A stretch of DNA of 64,000 nucleotides from Streptomyces massasporeus (GCF_014648995.1 NZ_BMSE01000002.1:124001-188000); one strand, 5' to 3'. Positions 1-9,153 are shown, numbered from the stretch's first letter. Program-made: numbers and translations. Notes: a model not told the origin generated them from the letters alone.

Positions 1-1293
1 CGCGCCGTAGCGTTTCAGCTGTTGCTCGATCATGCCCCGGTGGTACATGGACGCCGCGTCGAGCACCCCGCCCCCGGGCTCGGGGGCCGTCGCCGTCCGT
101 GCGAACCGCAGGGCCTCCCCGGGCTCCCCGGCCCGGTACAGGGCCCAGCCCAGCGCGTCGGCGACCTCCGTCCCCGGCTGGCGCTTCCACTCCGCCCGCA
201 ACCGCCGCACCGCCGCCTTCGGATCGCCGTGGTCGGCCTCGAACCGGCCCAGCACCAGCTCCTCGTCGGCCCCGCCCGCGGCAGCGCGCCATACCCGCTC
301 CCGCAGCAGGCCGTACCGCACCCGTGCCGCCTCCGGCATGCCCAGCGACTCGTACAACTCGCCCAGCTCCAGGGCGTACTGCGGACACGGCTGCCCGGCG
401 AGGGCCGCCCGGTAGGCGTTCAGGGCCTCCGCCGTCCGGCCGAGGGCCGCCAGGGTCCGGCCCTGCCCGGCCCGCGCGGCCCACTGGTCGGGGTCGAGGC
501 GGACCGCCTCCCGGAAGTGCCGCAGCGCGACGTCCAGGTCCCCGCGTTCGAAGGCCAGCTGCCCGGCCCGCTCCAGATAGGCGGCCCGTTCCGCGGGGGC
601 CCGAGCGCCCGCCGCCGCGTCCGCCAGCGAGGCCGCCGCGTCCTCCCCCCGGCCCCGGCCCCGGTGCACGGCCGCGGCCCGCGCCAGCACGGCGGGCCCG
701 GAGCGCAGCCCGGTCAGCCGGTCCAGCGTCCGCTTGGCCGCCTTGTACTCACCGAGCCCGGTGTAGGCGTCGATGAGCAGCGGATACGTCGTCCACCGCC
801 GCGGCTCCAGCTTCAGCGCCGCCTCACCCCACCGGCGCGCCGCGGGGAAGTCCCGGCGGGCGTTCGACAGCGCGGCAAGCCCCGCCAGGGCCCGGGTGTT
901 GCGCCGCGGCCGCACCGACAGCGACGTCCGCAGTGCCTTCTCCGCCCTCGGGTAGTACGCCGGGTCCGCGAGGCGCCGCCCCCGCTCCACGTAGGCCGCC
1001 CCGAGCACCGCCCAGGACGTCGCGTCCTGCGGGCGCGTCCGCACGGTCTTCCGCCGCTCCTCGATCAGCTCCGTCAGGCCGGGCAGCGCGGCCGGCACCC
1101 CACTGACGACCGCCTCCATGGCCAGCGCCCCCGGCGACGGCGCAGCGGGCTCGGCGGACCGCTCCCGCGGCAGCAGCACCAGCACCCCGCCCAGCACCGC
1201 ACACCCCGCGACTGAGGCGATCAGCACCGGCCGGACGCGCCGGCGCTTCGAACCGCTCTGCCGCCGCACCGGACCCTCCTGCTGGTTCTCCAT
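1..1293 (-). CDS. TPR-repeat membrane protein (3' end outside window)
   Basis: An open frame runs leftward from ATG at 1293 (an alternative GTG lies three codons upstream) to the window edge without a stop, so at least 431 residues are present and the C-terminus is missing. A basic N-terminus is followed by one hydrophobic segment at about residues 21-41. The rest is Ala/Arg/Leu-rich helical repeats of TPR type, with patterns such as WAVLGAAYVERG and LELGELYESLG. This suggests a membrane-anchored scaffold exposed outside the cell. TPR families give no specific function. The start has no strong ribosome site. Confidence 0.75.
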   Translation of the reverse strand, partial: MENQQEGPVRRQSGSKRRRVRPVLIASVAGCAVLGGVLVLLPRERSAEPAAPSPGALAMEAVVSGVPAALPGLTELIEERRKTVRTRPQDATSWAVLGAAYVERGRRLADPAYYPRAEKALRTSLSVRPRRNTRALAGLAALSNARRDFPAARRWGEAALKLEPRRWTTYPLLIDAYTGLGEYKAAKRTLDRLTGLRSGPAVLARAAAVHRGRGRGEDAAASLADAAAGARAPAERAAYLERAGQLAFERGDLDVALRHFREAVRLDPDQWAARAGQGRTLAALGRTAEALNAYRAALAGQPCPQYALELGELYESLGMPEAARVRYGLLRERVWRAAAGGADEELVLGRFEADHGDPKAAVRRLRAEWKRQPGTEVADALGWALYRAGEPGEALRFARTATAPEPGGGVLDAASMYHRGMIEQQLKRYGA

Positions 1294-1385
1294 GGCGCTC
1301 ACTGTGCGTCAGTACGACGACCCCACCCGGGCAGGCGAAGGGTGCCGCCGACGGGGTTCACACCGATGGCCCCGGGTGCGAACCT

Positions 1386-2801
1386 GTGATCATGAGCCGT
1401 ATCGAAGCGCCCAGCTCCGAGGACACCGCAGCGACCGGCGACCTCGTGGACCTGCTGCTCAGCGGCCTCCCGGCCGAAGCGGTCCTCACCGACCCCGACG
1501 TCACGGCCTCCTACGCCAACGACATGGCGAGCTTCTGCCCGGCCGGCATCCCCGCCGTGGTCGTGCTGCCCCGCACGACCGAACAGGTCCAGCACGTGAT
1601 GCGCACCGCGACCGCCCTGCGCGTCCCCGTCGTCCCGCAGGGCGCCCGCACCGGACTGTCCGGCGCCGCCAACGCCTCCGAGGGCTGCATCGTGCTGTCC
1701 CTGACGAAGATGGACCGGATCCTGGAGATCAACCCGGTCGACCGCATCGCCGTCTGCGAACCCGGCGTGATCAACGCCGCCCTGTCCCGGGCCGTCGGCG
1801 AGCACGACCTGTACTACCCGCCGGACCCCTCCAGCTGGGAGATGTGCACCATCGGCGGCAACATCGGCACGGCCTCCGGCGGCCTGTGCTGCGTGAAGTA
1901 CGGGGTCACCGCCGAGTACGTTCTCGGACTGGACGTGGTGCTCGCCGACGGGCGTCTCATGTCCACCGGCCGCCGCACCGCCAAGGGTGTCGCCGGCTAC
2001 GACCTGACCCGGCTGTTCGTCGGCTCCGAAGGCTCGCTCGGCATCGTCGTACGGGCCGTCCTCGGGCTGCGCCCCAAGCCGCCCGAGCAGCTGGTGCTGG
2101 CCGCCGAGTTCGCCTCCGCCGCCGCGGCCTGCGACGCCGTGTGCCGGATCATGGAGGGCGGCCATGTGCCGTCACTCCTCGAACTCATGGACCGTACGAC
2201 GGTCAAGGCCGTCAACGACATGGCGCAGATGGGCCTCCCCGAGAGCACCGAGGCGCTGCTCCTGGCCGCGTTCGACACCACCGCCCCCGCCGCCGACCTC
2301 GCCGCCGTCGGCGCCCTGTGCGAGGCCGCCGGGGCCACCCAGGTCGTCCCCGCCGACGACGTGGCGGAATCCGAACTGCTCCTTCAGGCGCGGCGGTTGT
2401 CGCTCACCGCGCTGGAGGCGGTCAAGGGCGTGACGATGATCGACGACGTGTGCGTGCCCCGCTCCCGGCTCGCCGAGATGCTCGAAGGGGTCGACCGGAT
2501 CGCCGAGAAGTACCAGCTCACCATCGGTGTCGTCGCCCACGCGGGCGACGGCAACACCCACCCGACGGTGTGTTTCGACCCGGCGGACCCCGACGAGTCC
2601 CGGCGCGCCCGCGAGTCCTTCGACGAGATCATGGCCCTCGGCCTGGAACTCGGAGGCACCATCACCGGCGAGCACGGCGTCGGCGTCCTGAAGAAGGAGT
2701 GGCTGGCGCGCGAGATCGGTCCCGTGGGCATGGAGATGCAGCGGGCCGTCAAGCAGGCCTTCGACCCGCTGAACATCCTGAACCCGGGCAAGCTCTTCTG
2801 A
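1386..2801 (+). CDS. FAD-linked oxidase, GlcD/D-lactate dehydrogenase type
   Basis: The 471-residue product has the two-domain layout of GlcD-like flavoproteins. The N-terminal FAD-binding type 4 (PCMH) fold includes the PQGARTGLSGAANA stretch and the GGNIGTASGG region. The FAD-oxidase C-terminal domain carries HAGDGNTHP, a metal/substrate-binding motif, and GEHGVG near the end. Such enzymes oxidise 2-hydroxy acids such as glycolate or D-lactate and pass electrons to a carrier. No GlcE/GlcF partner is adjacent, so it probably acts as a single-subunit dehydrogenase. The start is GTG 1386 or ATG 1392. It is convergent with ssgG, only 11 bp away. The exact substrate is unknown. Confidence 0.88.
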   Translation: MIMSRIEAPSSEDTAATGDLVDLLLSGLPAEAVLTDPDVTASYANDMASFCPAGIPAVVVLPRTTEQVQHVMRTATALRVPVVPQGARTGLSGAANASEGCIVLSLTKMDRILEINPVDRIAVCEPGVINAALSRAVGEHDLYYPPDPSSWEMCTIGGNIGTASGGLCCVKYGVTAEYVLGLDVVLADGRLMSTGRRTAKGVAGYDLTRLFVGSEGSLGIVVRAVLGLRPKPPEQLVLAAEFASAAAACDAVCRIMEGGHVPSLLELMDRTTVKAVNDMAQMGLPESTEALLLAAFDTTAPAADLAAVGALCEAAGATQVVPADDVAESELLLQARRLSLTALEAVKGVTMIDDVCVPRSRLAEMLEGVDRIAEKYQLTIGVVAHAGDGNTHPTVCFDPADPDESRRARESFDEIMALGLELGGTITGEHGVGVLKKEWLAREIGPVGMEMQRAVKQAFDPLNILNPGKLF

Positions 2802-2812
2802 GAACCGGGCCC

Positions 2813-3223
2813 TCACTGGGCGAGCAACTGGGCCAGTTCGTCGTCGAGGCCCAGCTGTTCGCCCTCCGTCCCCGGCGGCACCACCCGCAGCGTCCGCTCC
2901 AGCCAGGCCGACACCGCCGCCGCCGGGGCCTCCAGCAGGGCGTCCCCGTCGGGTGAAGTCAGCGCCATCAGCACCACGCTGCGCCCCTCGGTCTTCGTCG
3001 GCCACACCCGCACGTCCCCCTGCCCGCACGGCCGGAACACGCCCTCCACCAGCAGGTCCCGGGCGAACGTCCAGTACACGGGGTGCTCGGTGTCGACATG
3101 GAAGGTGACGTGGACGGCGTAGGGGTCGTCGGTGAGGTACCCGAGCCGGGCCGGCACCGGGATCCTGCGCTCCGGCGACAGGACGAGTTTCAGCTCCAGT
3201 TCCCGCTCCACCACGGTGTGCAT
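2813..3223 (-). CDS. ssgG: SsgA-like sporulation/cell division protein, SsgG type
   Basis: The 136-residue protein belongs to the SsgA-like (SALP) family, which exists only in sporulating actinomycetes and controls septum placement and peptidoglycan processing in aerial hyphae. Family hallmarks seen are VPVPARLGYLTDDPYAVHVT, the W-T-F-A-R-D-L-L-V-E-G core and the AWLERT segment before the C-terminus. The assignment to SsgG rests on the flanking gene order (FAD oxidase on one side, RDD gene on the other), recalled from S. coelicolor. Start ATG 3223 gives the usual SALP length. A longer open frame upstream is spurious. Confidence 0.88.
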   Translation of the reverse strand: MHTVVERELELKLVLSPERRIPVPARLGYLTDDPYAVHVTFHVDTEHPVYWTFARDLLVEGVFRPCGQGDVRVWPTKTEGRSVVLMALTSPDGDALLEAPAAAVSAWLERTLRVVPPGTEGEQLGLDDELAQLLAQ

Positions 3224-3468
3224 GGCGGTGTTCCCTTCTCCAGACGGCTGCCCGCGAGGGCCGGTCGGAAGGAGAGAGCGGGCCGCGGCCGCGGCATTAC
3301 GCGGCTTGCCGGAAGTTTTTTCGCAGGGGGATCCACCGGAGCTGCGCGGTGCGTAGCACATCGGTGCTCGAAAGGGGTGGGTCCGGTGGGAGCGGCGGTG
3401 GGGCTTGCGCTCGTCTGATAGATGTGGAGGCCCCCATTTGGCCCCCGAGCAGATACGGGACGACGGAC

Positions 3469-5277
3469 ATGAGCGCCCCAACCCCGGCCCCCGGTGACGA
3501 CAGGCCCCGCGAAGGGTATTACCCGGACCCGTCCATTCCTGGATATGTCCGGTACTGGAACGGCGCCTCCTGGGTGCCGGGCACCAGCCGTCCGGCGCCC
3601 AAGGACGGCGAGTCGCTCGCGCCGCCGCCCGGAGCGGGGGCGGGGCAGTCCGGCGCCGCCGCCTCGGTCGAGGAGACCGGGCCGCACTTCTTCGACGAGG
3701 ACCCCGTCGAGGAGCCGTCCGAACCGCCGTCCGCCGCCGACGCGCAGCACGGCAGCCGTCCCGAACCGGCCTCCGCCTGGGGCGCCGACCGCTCCCGCCA
3801 GTCCGGCTTCGGCGGCGACCAGGACCGCCGGGTCTCGTGGGGCGCGCCGCAGGGTGCACAGGGCGCGGCCCCGCAGGGTGCGCAGAGCGGTGACCCGAGG
3901 GTGGCGCGCGCCGACCAGCCGTCCGAGGGGGAGTCCGCCCGTACGGACGGCGCGGCGAACAGCGCACCGGCCGGCCAGGAGGCGAACGCCGCGGCGGGGG
4001 GCGGCACGTTCGTGTTCCGCCGTCCGACGGGGCAGGCCGGGGGAGGGGCCGTCGCCGACGCTCCCGACGACGGCACGATGACGTTCCGCGCGGTGTCCCC
4101 GCGCACGGGCCCGGGCGGCAACTCCGGCGGCAACGCCGGCGGTTCCGGCTTCGGGCCGGCGGGCTCGGGCGGCTCGGGCAGCGGCCCGGCGGCCTCCGGT
4201 TTCGGCGTGCAAGGCGCGCAGGGGGTGCAGGGCGTGCAGGGCGGGGCCGCGGGCTCCGGCTTCGGACCGGCAGGGTCCGGCGGCGACTCGGCGGCGTCCC
4301 CCTTCGGTGGGCAAGGCGGCGCGGCCGGTTCCGGCTTCGGGCCGGCGGGCTCGGGCGGCGGGGCGGCGGCGTCCGCCTTCGGCCCGGCCGCGTCAGGACC
4401 CGCCTTCGGCCCGCAGACCGGGCCGACCGGTTCCGGAAGCGGCTCCGCTGGTCCCGGCTTCGGCGCCGGGAAGGCGGCCGCCGCCCGGGCCTCCGGCGCG
4501 CAGGCGGGAGCCGGGAGCGCCGCCGCACAGGCCTCCGGCGCCGCCCCGAGCGCGCTGTCCGGCCCCCAGGCGGCTCCCACCGTCCCTCCGCAGTCCGCCG
4601 GACCCGGCAGCGCCCAGCCCGGTGCCGCCGCATCCTCCGGTACCCCCCTCAGTGCGGGCCCGGGCGGCGGTCAGTCCTCCTGGGCGCAGCAGGTGCACCG
4701 GCTCGCCGGAGCCGGTGGAGGTGACGAGCAGCCCGTCGCGCCCTGGAAGCCGCCGGTCGAGGACGTGTTCCAGGCGGCCGCCCGGCGCCAGGCCGAGGCC
4801 CGCCCCGCGGGACTGGGCAAGCGGCTGGCCGCCCGGCTGGTGGACACCGTCGTCCTCGCCGCCCTCACCGCCGCGGCCGCCGTACCGCTCGGCACCAAGG
4901 CGATCGACCACGTCAACGAGAAGATCGACGCGGCCAAGCTCTCCGGCGAGACCGTCACGGTCTGGCTGCTCGACGGCACGACCTCGATCTACCTCGGCAT
5001 CATCCTGGCCGTCCTGCTGCTCGCCGGGATCCTGTGCGAGGTGCTGCCCACCGCCAAGTGGGGCCGCACCCTCGGCAAGAAGCTGATGGGCCTCGAAGTG
5101 CGGGACATCGAGGCCCACGACTCACCGGAGTTCGGCGCGGCCCTGCGCCGCTGGCTGGTCTACAGCGTGCCCGGCCTCCTCGTCGTCGGGATCGTCGGCG
5201 TCGCCTGGTGCCTCTTCGACCGGCCCTGGCGCCAGTGCTGGCACGACAAGGCGGCCCACACCTTCGTGGCGGGCTGA
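3469..5277 (+). CDS. RDD family membrane protein with DUF2510 N-terminus
   Basis: A 602-residue protein. Residues about 13-35 (GYYPDPSIPGYVRYWNGASW) form a DUF2510 tryptophan-rich motif. About 350 residues of Gly/Ala/Ser/Pro-rich low complexity follow, with repeated GSGFGPAGSGG-like units. A C-terminal RDD domain spans roughly 440-602, with LGKRLAARLVDTVVLAALTAA, a second membrane segment and the family ending ...HDKAAHTFV. Start ATG 3469 places DUF2510 at the N-terminus; the open frame reaching back to 3349 is not conserved-looking. It is followed 105 bp later by a second RDD gene, so the two probably form a unit. RDD functions are poorly known (some are Na+/H+ antiporters). Confidence 0.85.
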   Translation: MSAPTPAPGDDRPREGYYPDPSIPGYVRYWNGASWVPGTSRPAPKDGESLAPPPGAGAGQSGAAASVEETGPHFFDEDPVEEPSEPPSAADAQHGSRPEPASAWGADRSRQSGFGGDQDRRVSWGAPQGAQGAAPQGAQSGDPRVARADQPSEGESARTDGAANSAPAGQEANAAAGGGTFVFRRPTGQAGGGAVADAPDDGTMTFRAVSPRTGPGGNSGGNAGGSGFGPAGSGGSGSGPAASGFGVQGAQGVQGVQGGAAGSGFGPAGSGGDSAASPFGGQGGAAGSGFGPAGSGGGAAASAFGPAASGPAFGPQTGPTGSGSGSAGPGFGAGKAAAARASGAQAGAGSAAAQASGAAPSALSGPQAAPTVPPQSAGPGSAQPGAAASSGTPLSAGPGGGQSSWAQQVHRLAGAGGGDEQPVAPWKPPVEDVFQAAARRQAEARPAGLGKRLAARLVDTVVLAALTAAAAVPLGTKAIDHVNEKIDAAKLSGETVTVWLLDGTTSIYLGIILAVLLLAGILCEVLPTAKWGRTLGKKLMGLEVRDIEAHDSPEFGAALRRWLVYSVPGLLVVGIVGVAWCLFDRPWRQCWHDKAAHTFVAG

Positions 5278-5322
5278 GCGGGCCGAGCGGGCCGAGCGGG
5301 CTGAGCGGGCCGAGCGGGCTGG
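5269..5322. repeat. 9-bp tandem repeat across the RDD stop codon
   Basis: Six head-to-tail copies of GCGGGCYGA. The first contains the TGA stop of the upstream RDD gene, and the last ends GCGGGCTGG. If read through, it would encode a repeat of Arg/Ala/Gly. Slippage-type expansion at a gene end is the simplest explanation. Confidence 0.85.
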
Positions 5323-5382
5323 GCTCCCTCGGACGGCCGTCCGCCGGATGCGGAGCACGGGGGTTCGCGGTCGACTCGGGCC

Positions 5383-6075
5383 ATGAGCAGTGAACCGCCC
5401 CCCGGCTCCGGTCAGCAGCCCCCGGACGACGACCCGTTCCGGAAGCGCCCCCCGGACGAGCCGCCCGGTGAGGGCACGGGCTCGCCCCCCGGCGGCGAGC
5501 CCCCGCCGTACGCGGGCAGCGGCCCGGGCGGTCCGAACGGCCCCGGCGGTCCCGGCGGTCCCGGCGGCGGACCCTACGGCGGTGACCCGTACGGCGGCGG
5601 CGCCTACCCCGCCGACCCCCTCGCCGGCATGCCCCCGCTCGGCGACAGCGCCATGCGCACGCTCGCGCGCATCATCGACATGATCCTGGTCGGTGCCGTC
5701 GTCTGGCTGATCACCTGGGGCTTCGGCGTCAACGAGTACGACGTGGACAGCGATCGCATCGAGATCAGCAAGTCGTTCTGGCAGTCGGCGGTCGCCGCCG
5801 TCCTCTACATCGCCTACGACACCGTCCTGACCGCGCGGACCGGCCAGACCCTCGGCAAGAAACTGCTGTACATGCGGGTGGCCAACCTGGACAACGGGGC
5901 GACGCCCTCCGCGCAGAACGCGCTGGCGCGCGCCGCGGTGCTGTGGATCCCGTTCGCCTTCTGCTGCGCCTGTGTCTGGACCGCGGTCTGCGGCGGCTGG
6001 AGCTACTTCGACCGGCCCTACAAGCAGGGCCTGCACGACAAGGCGGCAAAAACGGTCGTGGTCAGCACGAAGTGA
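5383..6075 (+). CDS. RDD family membrane protein
   Basis: A 230-residue protein. About 90 residues of Pro/Gly-rich cytoplasmic tail precede an RDD domain: MRTLARIIDMILVGAVVWL with the Arg-Asp pair, a middle helix around AVAAVLYIAYD, TGQTLGKKLLYMRV, and the terminal YKQGLHDKAAKTVVV. It lies 105 bp after another RDD gene of the same architecture, so the two are probably paralogues in one unit. No enzymatic motif is present. A role as transporter or membrane scaffold cannot be decided from sequence. Confidence 0.85.
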   Translation: MSSEPPPGSGQQPPDDDPFRKRPPDEPPGEGTGSPPGGEPPPYAGSGPGGPNGPGGPGGPGGGPYGGDPYGGGAYPADPLAGMPPLGDSAMRTLARIIDMILVGAVVWLITWGFGVNEYDVDSDRIEISKSFWQSAVAAVLYIAYDTVLTARTGQTLGKKLLYMRVANLDNGATPSAQNALARAAVLWIPFAFCCACVWTAVCGGWSYFDRPYKQGLHDKAAKTVVVSTK

Positions 6076-6109
6076 GGCACAGAGGAATCGGCTGGAGCGC
6101 GGCGGGCGG

Positions 6110-6388
6110 TCAGGAGGCCGCCCGTTCGCGTACCGGCTCCGGGGCCGGCGCCGGGACCGAGGCCCGGAGCGGCTCCTGGGGCGCGGGCTGTTCCACCGCG
6201 GCCGGGCGCTTCCCGGGCAGCGGCACCGTCATGGCGACCAGCAGTCCGAGGGCGAGCGCCGCGACGCAGATGACCGCGATCCCCGCACCCGAACTCGTCT
6301 GAGACAGCAGCAGCATGGCGAGGGTCGAGAAGATCACGGTGCACGAACCGTAGGCGAGCTGTGCGGCAGTCGGACGGGGCATGGCCAT
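6110..6388 (-). CDS. small two-helix membrane protein
   Basis: About 92 residues. Two hydrophobic segments (roughly residues 15-32 and 35-58: STLAMLLLSQ..., GIAVICVAALALGLLVAM) are followed by a Pro/Ala-rich tail. The start at 6388 is chosen because GAGG sits 5 nt upstream on the reverse strand; ATGs at 6391 and 6382 are alternatives. It is convergent with the RDD gene, 34 bp apart. I do not recognise the family. Location next to the secreted protease gene is conserved in S. coelicolor as far as I recall. Confidence 0.65.
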   Translation of the reverse strand: MAMPRPTAAQLAYGSCTVIFSTLAMLLLSQTSSGAGIAVICVAALALGLLVAMTVPLPGKRPAAVEQPAPQEPLRASVPAPAPEPVRERAAS

Positions 6389-6554
6389 CATGTCCTCGAA
6401 GGTGGGGGTCCACGGTGGTGTCGGCCTGGCTTTACGCCGGCTTCCGGGCGTTCCGCCAACCGACATTCTCACCGGCAGGGTGCCCGACCGGAACCGGCGG
6501 TAAGCGTGACCTAATCAACAAGGGCGGTGCACAGGGGGCGCACGGAGTCATGAC

Positions 6555-6569
6555 GTCCACCTGGTGGAC
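6555..6569. promoter_or_regulatory. perfect inverted repeat GTCCACC-T-GGTGGAC
   Basis: Seven-bp arms around one central base, 236 bp before the protease start. The short symmetric form fits a dimeric-regulator operator better than a terminator. The cognate factor is unknown. Confidence 0.5.
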
Positions 6570-6607
6570 ATATGCACGCGCCCGCACGGCCGGTGGGGAG
6601 GGCCAGG

Positions 6608-6627
6608 GGACAACCGTTTGGTTGTCC
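6608..6627. promoter_or_regulatory. inverted repeat GGACAACC-GTTT-GGTTGTCC
   Basis: Perfect 8-bp arms with a 4-bp centre in the AT-rich part of the protease upstream region. It may be an operator or a small hairpin. Confidence 0.5.
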
Positions 6628-6657
6628 GTAAAACGAACGTTGCCTCCGCATAGTGCA

Positions 6658-6677
6658 CTTGACTTGTGCAAGTCAAG
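6658..6677. promoter_or_regulatory. inverted repeat CTTGACTTG-TG-CAAGTCAAG
   Basis: Perfect 9-bp arms with a 2-bp centre. The half-site CTTGACT resembles TAGTCAA/TTGACTA of the next repeat 24 bp downstream, so one protein could bind both. Confidence 0.55.
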
Positions 6678-6700
6678 GTCTGTCTTTTCTTCTAAACCTC

Positions 6701-6724
6701 TAGTCAAATGACGTCACTTGACTA
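6701..6724. promoter_or_regulatory. nested inverted repeat TAGTCAA...TTGACTA
   Basis: Seven-bp arms flank a 10-bp centre that itself holds the palindrome TGACGTCA (6709-6716). It lies 80 bp before the GTG start of the protease gene and is a likely operator/promoter element. Confidence 0.55.
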
Positions 6725-6804
6725 CACGCGTTGATCACGCGCGCGCGGATTTCCATGACCGGGACCCTGCCTGCCGCGCGCCCGAACGCGGGGGAGGATC
6801 TCAA

Positions 6805-9153
6805 GTGACCAGTAGACCCTGGACGTTCAGAGCGGCCGCCATAAGCGTGGCGCTCGCGGCGGCCACCGCCACCGCCTCGACGTACGCGGTGGCCGACGAC
6901 GCCTCGGCCCCCCGGTCCACCACCGTGGACCGGCATGACCCGGCGGATCGTCACCACGACGAGCACGACCTCGAAGGCCCGCTGAGCAAGACGCAGGACG
7001 CTCAGCGCCAGGAAGCCCTCAAGCAGGTCATATCAGGCAAGAGCAAGGTCAAGAACCGCGAGGGCTCGAAGGTCGTCCAGCTCAAGAGCAAGAAGGGCGA
7101 CAACAAGTACGTCGAGCTCGGCCGCGAGAAGACCGACAAGATCTTCACGATCCTGGTCGAGTTCGGCGACAAGGTCGACAGCCGCTACGGCGGCACCCCC
7201 GGCCCGCTGCACAACACCATAGCCAAGCCGGACCGCAAGAAGGACAACTCCACGGCGTGGAGGGCCGACTACGACCAGGAGTACTTCCAGGACCTGTACT
7301 TCGGTCACGGCAAGGGCGTCGACTCGGTCAAGACCTACTACGAGAAGCAGTCCTCGGGCCGCTACTCGGTCGACGGCGAGGTCTCCGACTGGGTCAAGGT
7401 CCCCTACAACGAGGCCCGTTACGGCAACAACGCCTGCGGTGACACCAACTGCTCGAGCGTGTGGAACGTCGTCAGCGACGGTCTGAACGCCTGGGTCGAC
7501 CGGCAGAAGGCGGCCGGCCGCACCGACGCGCAGATCAAGGCCGACGTCGCCCGGTTCGACGAGTGGGACCGCTACGACTTCGACGGCGACGGCGACTTCA
7601 ACGAGCCCGACGGCTACATCGACCACTTCCAGATCGTGCACGCCGGCGAGGACGAGTCCGCGGGCGGCGGCGCCCAGGGCACCGACGCGATCTGGGCCCA
7701 CCGCTGGTATGCCTTCGGTACCGACGCCGGCGCCAGCGGCCCCGAGCAGAACAAGCTCGGCGGCGCGCAGATCGGCTCCACCGGCATCTGGGTCGGCGAC
7801 TACACCGTCCAGCCCGAGAACGGCGGACTCGGCGTCTACGCCCACGAGTACGGTCACGACCTCGGTCTGCCGGACCACTACGACACCTCGGGCGGCGAGA
7901 ACTCCACCGGCTTCTGGACGCTGATGTCGTCCGGTTCCTGGCTCGGCACCGGCAAGAACGAGATCGGCGACCTGCCCGGCGACATGACCGCCTGGGACAA
8001 GATGCAGCTGGGCTGGCTGAACTTCGACAAGGCCAAGGCCGGCGTCAACTCCTGGCACAAGCTGGGTCTCGCCGAGTACAACACCAAGCACAAGCAGGCC
8101 CTGGTCGTCGACCTCCCCAAGAAGGCGGTCACCACCGAGGTCGTCACCCCCGCCGAGGGCAAGACCCAGTGGTGGAGCGGCAGCGGTGACAACCTCAAGA
8201 ACACCCTGACGCGTGTCGTCGACCTGACCGGCAAGTCGAAGGCGCAGCTGACCCTCGACGGCTGGTACGACATCGAGGCCAACTACGACTTCCTCTACAC
8301 CGAGGTCTCGACCGACGGCGGCGCCAACTGGACCGCTGTCGACGGCACGGTGGACGGCCAGCCGATCCAGCGCGACGCCAGCGACAAGCCGGTCCTGACC
8401 GGCACGGTCGACGGCTACAAGAAGCTCGCCTTCCCGCTCGACGCCTACGCCGGCAAGAAGATCGAGCTCCGCTTCCGCTACCAGACCGACGGCGGCGTGG
8501 CCCAGAAGGGCTTCGCGGCCGACGCGATCACGGTGACGGCCGACGGCGCGCCCGTCTTCTCGGACAACGCCGAGACCGCGGACGAGGCGTGGAAGGCCAC
8601 CGGCTTCTCCCGCATCGGCGCGTCCTTCACCAAGGACTACGCGCAGTACTACATCGCCGAGAACCGGCAGTACGTGTCGTACGACAAGACGCTGAAGACC
8701 GGCCCGTACAACTTCGGCTTCACGGCACGCCCGGACTGGGTGGAGCACTACGCGTACCAGAACGGCCTGTTGATCTGGAAGTGGGACACCTCCCAGGTGG
8801 ACAACAACACCAGCCAGCACAAGGGCACCGGTCTGGTCCTGCCGATCGACTCGCACCCGGACGCGCTGAAGTGGGCCGACGGCACCCTGATGCGCAACCG
8901 CGTCCAGGCCTACGACTCGCCGTTCAGCCTCTACCGCACCGACGGCATGACGCTGCACAAGGCGGACGTCGCGAAGTACATCCCGGGCTCGAAGGGCGTC
9001 TCGGTCTTCAACGACCGGAAGAACGACTACTACGACGAGTCGAACCCGACCGCGGGTGTCAAGATCACTGACACCAACACGAAGATCAAGATCCTCAAGG
9101 AAGCCAAGGACGGCTCGACGATCGAGCTGGAGGTCGGCGCCGCGGGGAGGTAA
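6805..9153 (+). CDS. secreted M6-family (immune inhibitor A-like) metalloprotease
   Basis: A 782-residue secreted zinc protease. Start GTG 6805 follows GGAGG by 7 nt and gives a signal peptide (basic residues, then AAAISVALAAATATAS, cleavage near AVADD). A charged propeptide-like region precedes the M6 domain. The zinc motif HEYGHDLGLPDH has its first His at residue 347, and an acidic DFDGDGDFNEPDG loop looks calcium-binding. The C-terminal half holds the Ig-like/immune-inhibitor-A region (LDGWYDIEANYDFLYTEVS). InhA-like enzymes degrade extracellular proteins. A perfect terminator follows and an elaborate operator region precedes, implying tight control. Confidence 0.92.
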   Translation: MTSRPWTFRAAAISVALAAATATASTYAVADDASAPRSTTVDRHDPADRHHDEHDLEGPLSKTQDAQRQEALKQVISGKSKVKNREGSKVVQLKSKKGDNKYVELGREKTDKIFTILVEFGDKVDSRYGGTPGPLHNTIAKPDRKKDNSTAWRADYDQEYFQDLYFGHGKGVDSVKTYYEKQSSGRYSVDGEVSDWVKVPYNEARYGNNACGDTNCSSVWNVVSDGLNAWVDRQKAAGRTDAQIKADVARFDEWDRYDFDGDGDFNEPDGYIDHFQIVHAGEDESAGGGAQGTDAIWAHRWYAFGTDAGASGPEQNKLGGAQIGSTGIWVGDYTVQPENGGLGVYAHEYGHDLGLPDHYDTSGGENSTGFWTLMSSGSWLGTGKNEIGDLPGDMTAWDKMQLGWLNFDKAKAGVNSWHKLGLAEYNTKHKQALVVDLPKKAVTTEVVTPAEGKTQWWSGSGDNLKNTLTRVVDLTGKSKAQLTLDGWYDIEANYDFLYTEVSTDGGANWTAVDGTVDGQPIQRDASDKPVLTGTVDGYKKLAFPLDAYAGKKIELRFRYQTDGGVAQKGFAADAITVTADGAPVFSDNAETADEAWKATGFSRIGASFTKDYAQYYIAENRQYVSYDKTLKTGPYNFGFTARPDWVEHYAYQNGLLIWKWDTSQVDNNTSQHKGTGLVLPIDSHPDALKWADGTLMRNRVQAYDSPFSLYRTDGMTLHKADVAKYIPGSKGVSVFNDRKNDYYDESNPTAGVKITDTNTKIKILKEAKDGSTIELEVGAAGR

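Larger units (their letters stand above)
6389..6804. other. 416-bp divergent regulatory region
   Basis: The gap between the small membrane protein gene and the protease gene. Its right half (6555-6724) is strikingly AT-rich for this genome and contains four inverted repeats, listed separately. I see no convincing open frame. Confidence 0.7.

Noticed and set aside
1118..2956. A 612-codon plus-strand frame overlapping the FAD oxidase
   Set aside because: Composition is Arg/Pro-rich shadow. The overlapping FAD oxidase has complete family motifs.
2813..4633. A long upstream extension of ssgG
   Set aside because: The extension reads antisense through the RDD gene and would give an SsgA-like protein about four times the family size.
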